From Heloderma charlesbogerti (taxonomy: Eukaryota; Chordata; Lepidosauria; Squamata; Helodermatidae), in NCBI GenBank assembly GCA_026122225.1, contig JANEZZ010002702.1:124001-188000 (forward strand): a stretch of DNA of 64,000 nucleotides, given 5' to 3'. Shown piece after piece: positions 32,940 through 44,299 of this stretch. The first letter of the stretch is position 1, and each line of letters opens with the position of its first letter. The notes below the pieces were generated by a model, which did no database searches, was not told where the DNA came from, and saw only the letters and a list, made by a program, of their open reading frames with translations. A program made the translations under genes and the position numbers.

Positions 32940-33485
32940 ACCCTGTTGCAGGTTGATAACACCTTATGACTTTCCAACCTTTTGGAGCTTCTGGAGGTAA
33001 AAACCAGTGAACCTAAATAGATCAGTGATCATGTCATAGCACTACTGAATTGGTCATCCCTCCACCCCCACCACCTCCTTTTCACTGCCTGACCCCTCTC
33101 TTGCACGGTTCAAGGAATCGGCAAAACTCCCTGACACAGAAACAGGACGACACTTGATCTGTCTGTTACAATTTCCACCAGCTTTGATGGAAAAACTATG
33201 TGCACGGTCACATCATCCTTTTTTCCCCCTGGTCACCCTGGATTGTTCGAGCATTTGTGTGTGTGTGTGTATGTGTGTGTGTGAGAGACAGAGAGAGAGA
33301 CAGAGAGAAGGAATATATCTCCTTCTTTAACCCACCAAGCAAATGTAGTTGTTACAAGACAGTGAAATCCAGCCCATAAAGAACATTCATAGTTTTGTCC
33401 CAGTGGGGAGCACTAATAATTTGGGACGGGGGTTGTCTGAAACAGCAACATACCCCACATTAATATCTGTCTGATGTGTCCCTCA
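32940..33485. other. No gene recognised; (GT)n-(GA)n tract
   Basis: Contains a GTGTGTGT/GAGAGA microsatellite at about 33257-33308. No domain is seen. Confidence 0.6.
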
Positions 33486-33489
33486 CTAG

Positions 33490-34457
33490 GGAAGCCTCTA
33501 TAGATACTTTAACAGATATACAGTGCTAGGTGATATTCAACCTATTCTGGAGGGGGTTGCACTCCCCCTAAAGGATCACATTCGTAGTTTAGGGGTGCTC
33601 TTGGATCCAGAACTGTCACTTGAGGCACAGGTGAACTCAGTGGCATGGAGCACTTTTTATCAGCTTAGGCTGGTATACCAACTAGGCCCTTATCTGGACA
33701 GAGATAGCCTAGCGACAGTTATCCATGCTCTGATAACTTCTCGTCTGGATTACTGCAATGCGTTATACATGGGGCTGCCTTTGCAAACGGTCCGGAAACT
33801 TCAGCTGATCCAAAATAGGGCAGCAAGATTGTTAACAGGGACTGGCCTGTGAGCTCATATGACGCCAGTACTTTTCCAGCTGCACTGGCTGCCAGTCCAT
33901 TTCTGGGCCCGATTCAAAGTGCTGGTATTAACATTCAAAGCCCTTAACGGCTTGGGGCCAGGTTATCTGAAGGATCGCCTCCTCCCATATGTGCCTGCCC
34001 GGACCTTAAGATCATCAGCAGCAGCCCTTCTCCGTGAGCCCCTGCCAAAGGAAGTGAGGCGGGTGGCTACTAGAAGGGCTTTTTCTGCTGTGGCACCCCG
34101 GCTCTGGAATGAGCTCCCTAGTGAGGTTTGCCTGGCACCTACATTGTATTCCTTTTGGCGCCAGATGAAGACCTTTTTATTTTCCCGGGCATTTTAGCAT
34201 TTTAGCTTTCTAAACTTTTAGCTTTGCTGTTTTAAATCTGTATTTTAAACTTCTGCACTGCTGCTAGGTTTTATTGTGGTTGTATTGTTATATTGTGGTT
34301 TTAATGTTCTATATATTTTAAATTGTTTTATTGTGTGCTGTTTGGTTTTAATTTTTGTGAACCGCCCAGAGAGCTTCGGCTGTTGGGCGGTATAGAAATG
34401 AAATTGAATGAATGAATGAATGAATGAATGAATAAATAAATAAATAAATAAATAGAT
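33490..34457 (+). mobile_element. L2-type LINE, 5'-truncated, with microsatellite tail
   Basis: RT C-terminal coding sequence is followed by a 3' UTR ending 'gaaccgcccagagagcttcg' and 'gttgggcggtatagaaatg', then (TGAA)n(ATAA)n from 34405 to 34455. That tail is the hallmark of reptilian L2 copies. Truncated tails of the same family lie at 46.8 and 47.2 kb, and an antisense copy at 42.2-42.9 kb. Confidence 0.92.
33523..34197 (+). pseudogene. L2 RT C-terminal remnant
   Basis: The first frame (109 codons) contains SLGVLLDPELSLEAQVNS, then ITSRLDYCNALYMGLPLQTV and RKLQLIQNRAARLLTGTGL, the conserved thumb region of L2 RTs. One TGA at about 33850 ends it. The second frame (112 codons) continues directly with TPVLFQLHWLPVHFWARFKV, LTFKALNGLGPGYLKDRL and the C-terminal FSAVAPRLWNELPSEV. 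Apart from that stop the coding sequence is well kept, suggesting moderate age. The catalytic domain is missing. Confidence 0.92.
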
Positions 34458-34459
34458 TT

Positions 34460-35390
34460 CTAACCTGAGAGGCAGGGCTGGTCAGCACAAAGCAGCCTGC
34501 TTCAGGTGGCAAAGTTGATGGGAAGGCAGAAGGAAGGATGGGTGGAGGCAGGAATTGGTTCTGAATGGTGCAGCAAGACTTACTAAGGTGTTGGCCCTGA
34601 TGGGAGGGGGTGCATGGACAAGGGCTCTGCTTCAGACACCAAATGGCCTGGCACTGCAGAGAAATGTTGTGTCTCAAACCTATCTGGAAACTTTATCATT
34701 TCACCTCAAATCTTTGACCCCAATTCCAGCTTGGGAGGGTGGAGATGGCTGTTACATAATGGGAAGGAATATGAACTCTGCACATTCTCAGATGCCTCTC
34801 TCCTTTGTAGCCATCTCACATTTTGCAAAGCTAGCATTGAAAATATGTTCCAAGACTGATGCATGAGATCTTCAGAGACAAGTGAGGGAGCCAGCTGGTC
34901 ACAATATAAGAACTTCCCATGCTGCATCACACAAAGGTCCATCTTGTCCAGAACTCTGTCTCATACAGTGGCCAATGAGATACCAATGGAAAGCTCACAA
35001 GCAGAGATAGCCAATCTACAATTTGCTTATCAAAAGTCCTAGACTCCAATATCAGCAAGAATCCCAGAAAGGAATTGATCCCTCAATAGCCATGTTCAGG
35101 TGTTGAACCTGAGTAGGATAAAAATGCGAGTCACCAAGTATGAAGACCCACAGTGATAAAGCAGCTCACCTCCAGTGACAAAGCCATGCATCTGGGACAC
35201 AGTCAGATAGAAGTATACAAAATAAAAGGTGCCATGAGAGGTGCCCAGGTGGTCCTGAAACCAGTTGATCTATTTTCTGGTGTGAACATTTGAAGACTGG
35301 ACTATGTTTACTACGTTTAAAGGTCTGGCTGGGATTAAAGTAGGAGGAGTTGACCTCATGGAGTTCCAGATACATGTATTCAGAGCTCCA
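34460..35390. other. No gene recognised
   Basis: Short frames on both strands without domains. No repeat family was identified with confidence. Confidence 0.5.
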
Positions 35391-35439
35391 TGGGGGCTGC
35401 CCCTCTTAATTTAATCAGTAAAGGACACTGTTCATAGGC

Positions 35440-36525
35440 AAGGTTTTGATGGTATCCATGATGGAGTTCTTAAAGAACTCAAATGGGAAAATGATGTTCC
35501 AACAGAATTATGTAACATGTCCCTAGGATCAGCCTCTGTACCAGAGGATTGGAAAGTGGACAATGTAGCACCACATTTAAAAAGGGATCCAGGGAGAATG
35601 GGTCTGGGCAATTACAGACTGGTTAGCTTAATATCCATTCCATTTGGTGGAAAGTGTTATTAAAGATAAAATTATCAAGCACACAGAATGACAATTCCTG
35701 CAGAAAAAGAATCAACTTGACTTCCACAAAGTTATGTCCTGTCTTATTAACCATGTAGAGACTTTGAGGGCAGGACCAGCTAAGAACTGCTGATCTCCTG
35801 TTGTGGCATTTGCCAGTGAGGCTCTCCAGAGCAGCCCCCTGCCTTCTACATTGCTCTGAGCAGGCCAGAGGGCAGGTGGGTGGGATCTCAGTAGAGCCAT
35901 GTCTGCCAGTGAAAGTGGCAGAGGCGACTCTTCAGAGAGCTCAAGCGATGACAATAGGGTGGGGACAGGGTGGGTGAGATGTGGCAAATGGGGGTGGTGG
36001 TGGGATGTGTGGTGGTAGTGATGGGGGATAGGAGACAGCAGTGGGGGTGACAGGGTGGCAATAGGGGGTAGTGGTGCATGTGTGTGCACTGGCACTGTGT
36101 GCATCAATAAATAAGTGGACAGGAGCGATCTGGTAGACATAGCTTACTTGGACTTCTGAAACGCTTTTGTCAAAATCCCTCACTAACAACTCCTGAGAAA
36201 TCTTACCAGTCATGGAATAAGAGGAGAGATCCTTTCATAGATAGGTAACTGGTTAAAGAACAGAAAGCAGCACATAGGAATAAATGGTAAATTCTCCCAA
36301 TGGAGGGATGTTAACAGTGGGGTCCTACAGGGATTAGAATTGGGATCAGTGCTTTTTAACTTGTTCATAAATGATCTGGAATTATGAGTGAACGGTGAGG
36401 TGGCCAAGATTGCTGATGACTCCAAATTATTTAGGGTGGCTAAAACAAAAAGGGTTTGAGAAGAGCTCCAAAAAGATATCTCCAAACTGGATGAATAGGC
36501 ATCAAAATGGCAAATGTGGTTCAAT
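35440..36525 (+). pseudogene. CR1 RT remnant, highly degraded
   Basis: Short frames give GVLKELKWENDVPTELCN and PEDWKVDNVAPHLKRDPG (the RT N-terminal segment), then after the gap VDIAYLDF-like palm codons, [20 protein letters not shown] and IADDSKLFRVAKTK, where ADD is the catalytic pair. Many stops and frameshifts occur, including one after the catalytic box. Confidence 0.75.
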
Positions 36526-36527
36526 TT

Positions 36528-36667
36528 ATTTATTTATTTATTTATTAAATTTATTAATCACCCATCTGGCTGGCCACCCAGCCACTCTGGGCGATGTACA
36601 ATAATAAAAACAATAAAATTCTACATTAAAAACATCATATTTCTAAAAATACCCTAACCCACCCCAA
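36528..36667 (-). mobile_element. Short LINE-tail or SINE insertion in CR1
   Basis: It begins with TTATTTATTTATTTATTTAT, i.e. an (AAAT)n tail read in reverse, followed by 'cacccatctggctggccacc' and 'ccactctgggcgatgtacaa', a phrase typical of reptilian short retroposons. CAAT borders both sides (ttCAAT before and cCAAT at the end), a possible short target duplication. Confidence 0.65.
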
Positions 36668-36702
36668 TGTAAGCAAGTGTAAAGTGATGCATGTTGGGGA
36701 GC

Positions 36703-36850
36703 TTCTTGCTCTTGCTACCACCATTCAGCTTCATGGGATGATCCTGGGTTCTAGTATTATGAGAGAGGGAGAAAAATGTCTCCCTGTCCACTTTCTCCAC
36801 ACTATGCATAATCTTGTACACTTCTATCATGTCTCCCTCAGCTTCCCTAA
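36703..36850 (-). mobile_element. CR1 RT C-terminal fragment, inverted relative to its neighbour
   Basis: On the minus strand the codons read EGDMIEVYKIMHSVEKVDRE and TFFSLSHNTRTQDHPMKLNG, which matches 22950-23070 closely. It lies head to head with the plus-strand CR1 ending at 36700, so an inversion or two-step insertion placed part of one CR1 backwards. Confidence 0.82.
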
Positions 36851-36855
36851 ACAGT

Positions 36856-36949
36856 AGGCCTGTGCACCGACTTGGATTCAGAAGTCCAAAGCATGGTGGC
36901 CATTTTGTGCACCATCCGCCATTTGGGTTCACAGGCCTAAGCCTGTGGG
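36856..36949. repeat. Very short element with TAGGCCTGTG termini
   Basis: TAGGCCTGTG at the left and CACAGGCCTA at the right are perfect 10-bp inverted repeats 94 bp apart. The core contains ATGGTGGCCATTTTGTGCA. The termini resemble TAGGG-type hAT ends, but no 8-bp flank duplication is seen, and the short length makes chance possible. Confidence 0.4.
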
Positions 36950-38680
36950 CTCCCCCTACTGGTGATGCTTGGAACGTGCATACAGTGCCCCTAGTGGTCA
37001 TGTGAGACACTGCATGGGACTAAGCCCTCAGCTAATAAAATGCACCGCAGTGCATTTCAGTGGGATTCTTCAACTCTGCCTGTCATACTATTGATACCCC
37101 ACATCCACCCCACCTACTTTATAAACTTTGGGTCATTTGCATACTATCCACCCCAGCCCTTTTTTTTTCAGGTTGATGAGGGGCTGGCTCATATGGGGAA
37201 AGCAGGGTAAGAGGATTGAGCACAACATAACTGAAACATAACACCATTTCTGAATCAGACCAACACACACCTATAAGCTTATCCTGTTCTCCTCGCAAAC
37301 TACTTCTTTGGTTGCTCATTCCCACAGCCCACATCCTGAATGTTATGAAAAAAGAAAGAGCAGGAGTGAAACACAAAGGGAAATTGGCCCTGCTTCTCAT
37401 TCGTTAAGCGCAGAGCCCAGTTCTTGGCAAGCCAGACAGCTCCTCTTCAGACCTAATTGGAAAACATCAGCTTTGGGATTTTTATTTTTGATTTTTTCCC
37501 CATTCTTTTCTCTGCAAAATTCTTAAGTAAAATATATCACAGGTTCCAGTGTCCATAAAAACTGGACTATTTTTATTTTAATTTTGAAAACAATTTCAGT
37601 GCCTCTGATGAGGAGCCAAGAAGGAGGTGCGGCTGGGTCATCCATCCTGGCTGGCAGACAGAATTCCATCTGCCAAGATCTGAAATGAGAGACTAAATGT
37701 TGATGAAGTCAGAAGAGGAAGAGTTCTCCACTGAGCCTCCACTGCCAGGCCTTCAGCAGCTCTCTAGAGACAAACAGCGAAGTAGCAAGGTTGGCATCCC
37801 TGGGGAACGCACCCCTCCCTCCATATTCAGAACACTGAATATGAAATGCCAGAGGAGCGATCAATCTTACTTTGACGGCACAAGGAGCTTCATTTGTTAG
37901 TGCAGGATGGGAAAGGGGCTGCTCAGATGCATTCGCTGATTCTTCAAAACACATTTCAACGCAGCAGCTTTACCTCTCCTCATTTCACTGCAATATCAAC
38001 TCAGTGCACAGGAAGAGAGACCCATGTCCACAATGATCTCCTTTGTAGAGGTGGGGGTAGGGGCTGGAATGGTGGGAGAAAGGGTATGTGATGCACATTT
38101 CCACAACTTACACACACACGTGCAAAGACAGATCAATGTTAACATTTGGGGTCACTTCGCCAGTGTGGAAACTGCAATCTTGTCCACTGAGCTGTTTTAT
38201 ACCGGCTGCTTTCCACCCTAGTACAGTGCTTCCATACTGACCATCGTTCATCAGGTTCAGAAGGGTGGTGACTCAAGCACCAGTAGTGTCTGGAAGAATT
38301 TTATATTTCACATTTCATATTTATTATGCTCTGTGTTTTTATTGTAATGCACTGTAAATGTGCCATACGATAAATAAATGAATCTGGAAGAACACCCCAC
38401 CCACTTTCCAGATTCAGCTGAAGATCGGTGCACATTCTAAAAGGTCCAAAATGGCATTCTTGGGTATTCATCCTGCCACTTAATCATACTGGTTCATGAG
38501 GTGGCTAAAAATCATAGTAAAAACAGTAAAAATGAGCAGTTAAATCAATTACAACAATTAAAACAAATAAATGCTTCCAGGATAAAAACAGCAGCAGCAT
38601 TGAGTCATATCAAAAGCTGAGGAGAGCAGCAGTATTATCAGTCCCTTTCTGAAGATCACCAGGGATTAAGCTTGCTGAAT
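36950..38680. other. No gene recognised
   Basis: About 1.7 kb with short frames only. One L2-like tail fragment may lie near 38300-38390 (aaataaatgaat), but the match is weak. Confidence 0.5.
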
Positions 38681-38684
38681 GGAC

Positions 38685-38757
38685 ATAGGAAGCTGTCTTA
38701 CACTGAGTCAGACAACTGGTCCATCTAGCTCAGTAATATTTATACTGACTGTGTTGG
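38685..38757 (-). mobile_element. SINE-like repeat, truncated
   Basis: The sequence 'ataggaagctgtcttacact' and 'agtcagacaactggtccatc' match the left part of the repeat at 23592. The part with the B box is missing. A CR1 starts immediately after it. Confidence 0.7.
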
Positions 38758-38863
38758 CAAGGGATGGGTTGCAACTCACAAGGGATGGGAAGAATGTGTT
38801 TGGACACAGCATGAAGAACTTCATCGGGAGGGCTTTAAACTGAATGCTACGGGGAAGGGAGAC

Positions 38864-39757
38864 GTGAAGTTGGGGGTAACAATGGACAAAGGCTCATGCA
38901 CCGCAACGGATAGAACAGCTCTAATAGTGCCCAATAACAGTCTTCAGACACATGTAGGAAGAAAGTCAGACTATGAAGCACATGGTCTTCAATGTCTATA
39001 TACTAATGCCCAGAGTATGGGAAACAAACAGAACGAACTTGAACTTTTAATACAGGAGGGAAATTATGACTTGATAGATATAACTGAGACTTGGTGGGAT
39101 GACTCTCATGACTGAAATACAGCAATGGAAGGATATAACTTGTTCAAAAAGAACAGGAGGAACAGAAAGGGAGGTGGGGTTGCACTGTGTGTGAAAAATA
39201 CTTATCTCTGCACAGAAATACAGGAGGATGAGCTTGGTAACCCCATCGAGAGCATCTGGATCAAAATTAATGGAGCAAAGAATAAAAGGAACCTGGTGGT
39301 CAGAGTCTACTACCGGCCACCCAATCAAGGAGAAGATGAGGATGACACTTTTGAAAAGCAAATTGCCAGTGTTTCAAAGAAGTACTAGAAATGGGGGACT
39401 TCAATTTCCCCGATATTTGTTCGGAGACAAATTCTGCAAAACATAGCCCCTCCAATAATTTCCTGACTTGTGTTGCTGATACTCCTACAGAAAGTGGAGG
39501 AAGGAACTGGAGGATCGGCTATCCCTGACTTGATCCTAACCAAAAGAGATGACCTGGTGGATAAAGTAGCAGTTACGGGAAGTGACCATGGTATACTTGA
39601 GTTCTTGGTTCTAAAGGAAGCAAAAGCCAAGTGTAGCCAAACGCGTACCCTGGATTTTAAGAAAGCCGATTTTAATAAACTCAGAACAATGATACGTAAG
39701 GTCCCATGGCAAGTGACTCTAATGAGAAAAGGAGTCCAAGATGGGTGGGAGTTTTAA
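38864..39757 (+). pseudogene. CR1 apurinic-like endonuclease domain remnant
   Basis: This domain nicks target DNA to prime reverse transcription. The motifs appear in order: LYTNAQSMGNKQNEL (the first catalytic Asn), DITETWWDDSHD (the catalytic Glu of TETWW), GGGVALCVKN, MGDFNFPDI (Asp and Asn of the active site), PDLILT and GSDHGILE (the final Asp-His pair). All core catalytic residues are therefore encoded, but in at least three frames. A TGA replaces the Trp codon after DDSHD at about 39114, and frameshifts occur near 39390 and 39460. Confidence 0.93.
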
Positions 39758-39999
39758 ATAAAGGAAATTCTAAAGGCACAATTACAAACAATTCCAACAA
39801 GAAAAAAAGGCGGAAGACAACAGAAGAAGCCAATGTGACTTCACAAAAAGCTTAGAGATGACCTGAAAACTAAAAAGGACACAAATAGCAAGTGGAAGGA
39901 AGGCCAAGCTACAAAGCAAGAGCACAGGCAGGTAGCAGAGAATTGCAGGGATGGTGTCAGGATGGCTAAAGCCGAGTATGAGCTGAGGATGCTAAAAGC

Positions 40000-41178
40000 A
40001 ACAAAAAGGCTTTCTTCAGATACATGCATAGTAAAAGGCAGAGGAAAGAAATGGTGGTTCAGCTATTAAATAAGGATGGCAAAATGATAACAGATGACAA
40101 AGAAAAGGCCGACGTGCTCAGTTCAGCTCAGTCTTCTCCCAAAAGAGGGTCTATGATCCCCCTGGCAAAGGCAAAGTACAGGCTGAAGGGGCAGGATTGC
40201 AGCTTGAGATTGATAGGCATATAGTCAAGGAACACCTAATTACTTTGAATGAGTTCAAATCTCCAGGGCCAGATGAACTGTATCCTAGAGTAATAAAGGA
40301 ACTGGCAGAAGAACTCTCAGAACCGCTGTCTATTATCTTTGAGAAATCATGGTGGATGGGTGAAGTGCCAGATGACTGAAGGAGGGCTAATGTTGTCCCT
40401 ATTTTCAAGAAGAGCAAAAAGGAGGAACCTGGGAACTACAGACCAGTCAGTCTGACATCAATACCCTGGAAAATGCTGGAGCAGATTCTAAAGCAATCCA
40501 TCTGTAAGCACCTTGAAAACAATGCAATTATACGAAGCCAACATGGATTTGTCAAGAACAAATCCTGCCAGATGTATCTGATCTCATTTTTTGATCAGGT
40601 CACCTCCCTTGTGGACTGTGGGAATGCTGTAGACATAATATACCTCAACTTCATCAAAGCTTTTGACAAAGTGCCCCATGATATACTGATTAGCAAACCT
40701 GCTAAAAGAGAGCTACATAAAACAGCTATCAGGTGGATCCACAGCTGGCTACAGAATCGGACTCCAGGAGTGCTTATCAATGGGATCTTCTCAAACTGGG
40801 GAGAAGCAATGAGCGGGGTACCACAGGGCTCAGTCCTGGGCCCAGTGCACTTCAACATTTTTATTAATGACTTGGAGGAGCAGGTGCAGGGAATGCTGAT
40901 CAAATTTGCAGATGACACAAAATTGGGCGGGATAGCTAATACTTTGGAAGACAGAAACAGAATTCGAAGACATCTTGACAGGCTGGAGCAGTGGCCAGAA
41001 AACAACAGAATTAAATTTAACAGGGATAAATTCCAAGCTCTGCACCTTAGGAAAAAGAAACCAAATGCAAGTTACAAGATGGGCAATACTTGGCTCAGCA
41101 ACACTACAAGCGAGAAGGATCTTGGAATTGTTGTAGATCACAAGCCGAGTATGAGCCAACAATGTGATGTGGCTGCAT
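40000..41178 (+). pseudogene. CR1 reverse transcriptase, catalytic core readable
   Basis: Frames cover FKSPGPDELYPRVIKELAEE, a TGA at about 40378 in place of a Trp codon, then a 241-codon frame from 40473 with LNFIKAFDKVPHDILI (palm motif A), SGVPQGSVLGPVHFNIFIND (motif B) and FADDTKLGGIANTLEDRN, whose FADD box lies at 40905-40916. It continues to SEKDLGIVVDHKPSMSQQCD. The active-site residues in this frame look intact, but upstream stops and the lost C-terminus make it inactive. Confidence 0.93.
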
Positions 41179-41194
41179 CTTTAAATTTTAAAAT

Positions 41195-41420
41195 TTAAGA
41201 TCTTTAAAATTTAAGACCAGCACTTTGACTTGTGTCCAGAAACAAATTGGCAGCCAGTGTAGTTCTTTAAGAACTAGCAAGATATGTTCCCTAATGCTCA
41301 TACCAGTTAGCAACCTAGATGTTGCACTGCCAGTTGTTCCAATTCTACCCTGTTTCTAACTGTTTCTAAACAGTTCTCAAAGGCAGCCCCACATTTTAAT
41401 CTGGGACTTATATCACAGCC
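41195..41420 (-). mobile_element. L2-like fragment, antisense, diverged
   Basis: The phrases 'agaccagcactttgacttg', 'ttggcagccagtgtag' and 'aaaggcagccccacat' match the complementary strand of the L2 RT segment at 42.66-42.83 kb, with an internal difference. The first 25 bases after the CR1 junction (AATTTTAAAATTT and TTAAAATTTAAG) are a small palindrome at the breakpoint. Confidence 0.6.
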
Positions 41421-41589
41421 CATTGGGCAAAGCTGAACCACTGAGAGAAACCACAGATTCAGTATCATAATGGAAATGAATTAAATGGTTTATTGTGACA
41501 CAAGACCCAACATGAAATGAAGGCAGTGAAAGCAAACACTACAATGGCATAAGTGAATAAATAATAATTAATAATCAGTAATTATTTGT

Positions 41590-42178
41590 AGAATCGTAGA
41601 ATAGTAGGGTTGGAAAGGCCATCGAGTCCAACCACCTCCTCAATGCAGGAATCCAAGTCAGAGCATCCACGACAGATGGCTGTCCAGCCTCGTCTTGAAC
41701 GCCTCCAGTGTGGGAGAGCCCACCACCTCCCTAGGTCATTGGTTCCGTTGTCGTATTGCTCTGACAGTCTGGAATTTTTTCCTGATGTTCAGCTGGAATC
41801 TAGCTTCCTGTAACTTGAGACCATTATTCCGTGTCCTGCACTCTGGGATGATCGAGAAAAGATCCTGGCCTTCCTCTCTGTGGAAAGCTTTCAGGTACTT
41901 GAAGAGCGTTATCATATCTCCCCTCTAAACATGCCCAGTTCTTTCAGTCTCTCCGCATAGGGCTTTGTTTCCAGTCCCCTGATCATCTTCATTGCCCTCC
42001 TCTGAACCCTCTCCAGTTTCTCTGCATCCTTCTTAAAGTGTGGTGCCCAGAACTGGACACATCACTCCAGATGAAGCCTAACCAGTGCTGAGTAGGGGGG
42101 ACTTAGTACTTCATGAGATTTGGAAGCTGCATGTCTATTAATGCAGCCCAAAATAGCATTGGCCTTTTTTGCAGCCAC
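41590..42178 (-). mobile_element. CR1 LINE, antisense, 5'-truncated
   Basis: It begins GAATCGTAGAATAGTAGGG and runs through the complement of the RT thumb to 'ttttttgcagccacat', where an L2 (TTTA)n tail starts. A deletion removes the part corresponding to SLEKRRL near 41925. The frames are too broken to define a protein. Confidence 0.9.
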
Positions 42179-42915
42179 ATTTATTTATTTATTTATTTCT
42201 ATACTGCCCAATAGCCGAAGATCTCTGTGCGGTTCACAAAAATTAAAACCAAACAACACACAATAAAACAATTTAAAATATATAGAACATTAAAACCACA
42301 ATATAACAATACAACCACAATAAAACCTAGCAGCAGTGCAGGAGTTTAAAATACAGATTTAAAACAGCAAAGCTAAAAATTTAGAAAGCTAAAATGCTAA
42401 AATGCCCGGGAAAATAAAAAGGTCTTCACCTGGCGCCGGAAAGAATACAATATAGGTGCCAGGCGAACCTCACTAGGGAGCTCATTCTAGAGCCGGGGTG
42501 CCACAGCAGAAAAAGCCCTCCTCCTAGCAGCCAACCGCCTCACTTCCTTTGGCAGAGGCTCACGGAGAAAGGCCGCTGATGATGATCTTAAGGTCCGGGC
42601 AGGCACATATGGGAGGAGGCGATCCTTCAGGTAACCTGGCCCAAAGCCGTTAAGGGCTTTGAACGTTAACACCAGCACTTTGAATCGGGCCCGGAAATGG
42701 ACTGGTAGCCAGTGCAGCTGGAAAAATACTGGTGTAATATGAGCTCGCAGGCCAGTCCCTGTTAACAATCTTGCTGCCCTATTTTGGACCAGCTGAAGTT
42801 TCCGGACCATTTTCAAAGGCAGCCCCACGTATAACGCATTGCAGTAATCCAGACGAGAAGTTATCAGAGCATGGATAACTGTAGCTAGGCTATCCCTGTC
42901 CAGATAAGGGCGTAG
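42179..42915 (-). mobile_element. L2-type LINE, antisense, 5'-truncated
   Basis: The (TTTA)n tail lies at 42179-42200, then 'tactgcccaatagccgaag', the complement of the L2 3' UTR, then RT codons to 42905. It is sandwiched between two CR1 copies in the same orientation, so the three elements make a head-to-tail stack. Confidence 0.92.
42487..42905 (-). pseudogene. L2 RT C-terminal remnant
   Basis: Minus-strand codons include ITSRLDYCNALY-like sequence at the upstream end, then MVRKLQLVQNRAARLLTGTG, ITPVFFQLHWLPVHFRARFK and LTFKALNGFGPGYLKDRLLP. A 113-codon frame is open and ends at a TAG replacing the Trp codon of PRLWNEL. This copy is closely related to the one at 33.5 kb; only the thumb remains. 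Confidence 0.9.
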
Positions 42916-44297
42916 TTCATAGAATCATAGAATCATAGAATCATAGAATAGTAGGGTTGGAAGGGGCCTACAAGGCCATCGAGTCCAACCCCCTGCTCAA
43001 TGCAGGAATCCAAGTCACAGCATCCCTGACAAATGGCTGTCCAGCCTCGTCTTGAAGGCCTCCAGTGTGGGAGAGCCCACCACCTCCCCAGGTAATTGGT
43101 TCCATTGTCGTATTGCTCTTACAGTCAGGATGTTTTTCCTGATGTTCAGCCGGAATCTGGCTTCCTGTAACTTGAGCCCATTATTCCGTGTCCTGCACTC
43201 TGGGATGATCAAGAAGAGATCCTGGCCTTTTTCTCTGTGACAACCTTTCAAGTACTTGAAGAGTGCTATCATATCTCCCCTCAGTCTTCTCTTCTCAAGG
43301 CTAAAGAGGCCCAGTTCTTTCAGGCTCTCTTCATAGGGCTTTGTTTCCAGTCCCCTGATCATCTTTGTTGCCCTCCTCTGAACCCTTTCCAGTTTGTCTG
43401 CATCCTTCTTAAAGTGTGGTGCCCAGAACTGGACACAGTACTCCAGATGAGGCCTAACCAGTGCTGAGTAGAGGCAAACTAGTACTTCCCGGGATTTGGA
43501 AGCTATGCTTCTATTAATGCAGCCCAAAATAGCATTTGTCTTTTTTGCAGCCACATCACATTGTTGGCTCATATTCAGCTTGTGATCTACAACAATTCCA
43601 AGATCATTCTCGCTTGCAGTATTGTTGAGCCAAGTATCCCCCATGTTGTAACTGTGCATTTGGTTTCTTTTTCCTAGGTGCAGAACTTGGCATTTATCCC
43701 TATTAAATTTCATTCTGTTGTTTTCAGCCCAGTGCTCCGGTCTATCAAGATTACTTTGAATTTTGTTTCTGTCTTCCAAGGTATTAGCTATCCCGCCCAA
43801 TTTTGTGTCATCTCCAAATCTGATAAGCATTCCCTGCACCTCCTCCTCCAAGTCATTAATAAAAATGTTGGAGAGCACTGGGCTCAGGACTGAGCCCTGC
43901 GGTACCCCACCCGTTACCTCTCCCCATTGATTTGAGAAGTTTGAGAAGATCCCATTGATAAGCACTCTTTGAGTCCGATTCTGTAGCCAACTGTGGATCC
44001 ACCTGATTGTTGTTTCATCGAGCCCACTTTGAGCTAGTTTGCTCATCAGAATATCATGGGGCACTTTGTTGAAAGCTTTGCTGAAGTCGAGGTATATTAT
44101 GTCCACAGCATCCCCACAGTCCATAAGGGAGGTTACTTAATCAAAAAATGAGATCAGATTCGTCTGGCAGGATTTGTTCTGGGCAAATCACAAATCCAAG
44201 TTTGGCTTTGAGTAATCACTGCATTGTTTTCAAAGTGCTTACAGATGGATTTCTTTAGAATATGCTGTAGAATTTTCCCAGGGATTGATATCAGACT
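42916..44297 (-). mobile_element. CR1 LINE, antisense, 5'-truncated
   Basis: The 3' end shows four AATCATAG(A) units followed by the canonical 'gtagggttggaaggggcc'. The body is uninterrupted to 44297, where identity with the copy at 6630-8106 stops within the codons for VSLTSIPG. This is the best preserved CR1 of the window at the protein level. Confidence 0.94.
43015..44297 (-). pseudogene. CR1 RT with the longest open frame in the window (369 codons)
   Basis: From an internal ATG the frame contains DIIYLDFSKAFNKVPHDILM (motif A), GGVPQGSVLSPVLSNIFIND (motif B), then FGDDTKLGGIANTLEDRN. The catalytic box at 43807-43818 is FGDD instead of FADD, but both aspartates are kept. It continues through [20 protein letters not shown] and the thumb to the authentic C-terminus TRLDSHLSGML. 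An insertion of a few codons (FSNFSNQWGE) occurs before motif B. Upstream of 44124 a stop and frameshift break the link to the N-terminal RT part, and the endonuclease is missing. Confidence 0.93.
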
Positions 44298-44299
44298 CT

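Larger units (their letters stand above)
35395..36700 (+). mobile_element. Old CR1 copy, interrupted twice
   Basis: CR1 RT codons run from about 35440 to 35750, stop for about 340 bp of unrelated sequence, and resume near 36095 to 36527. A 140-bp segment with a (TTTA)n end is then inserted before 'gtaagcaagtgtaaagtgat' continues the CR1 at about 36668. The subfamily is that of 22.6 kb. It is more diverged than the other copies. Confidence 0.75.
38758..41178 (+). mobile_element. Longest CR1 copy in the window (endonuclease plus RT)
   Basis: This copy includes the ORF2 N-terminal endonuclease, the linker and about two thirds of the RT. It stops abruptly at 41178 after CDVAA, where a minus-strand L2-like segment begins. 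It therefore lacks its 3' UTR, the opposite of normal 5' truncation, so a later deletion or rearrangement removed its 3' end. Confidence 0.93.

Noticed and set aside
35712..36213. Pro/His-rich minus-strand frames (142, 90 and 63 codons)
   Set aside because: They arise from GTGG-rich DNA between two parts of a CR1 copy and show no domain.
36856..36949. Complete miniature hAT element with TAGGCCTGTG ends
   Set aside because: It is kept only as a weak repeat call because no 8-bp duplication flanks it and 94 bp is very short.
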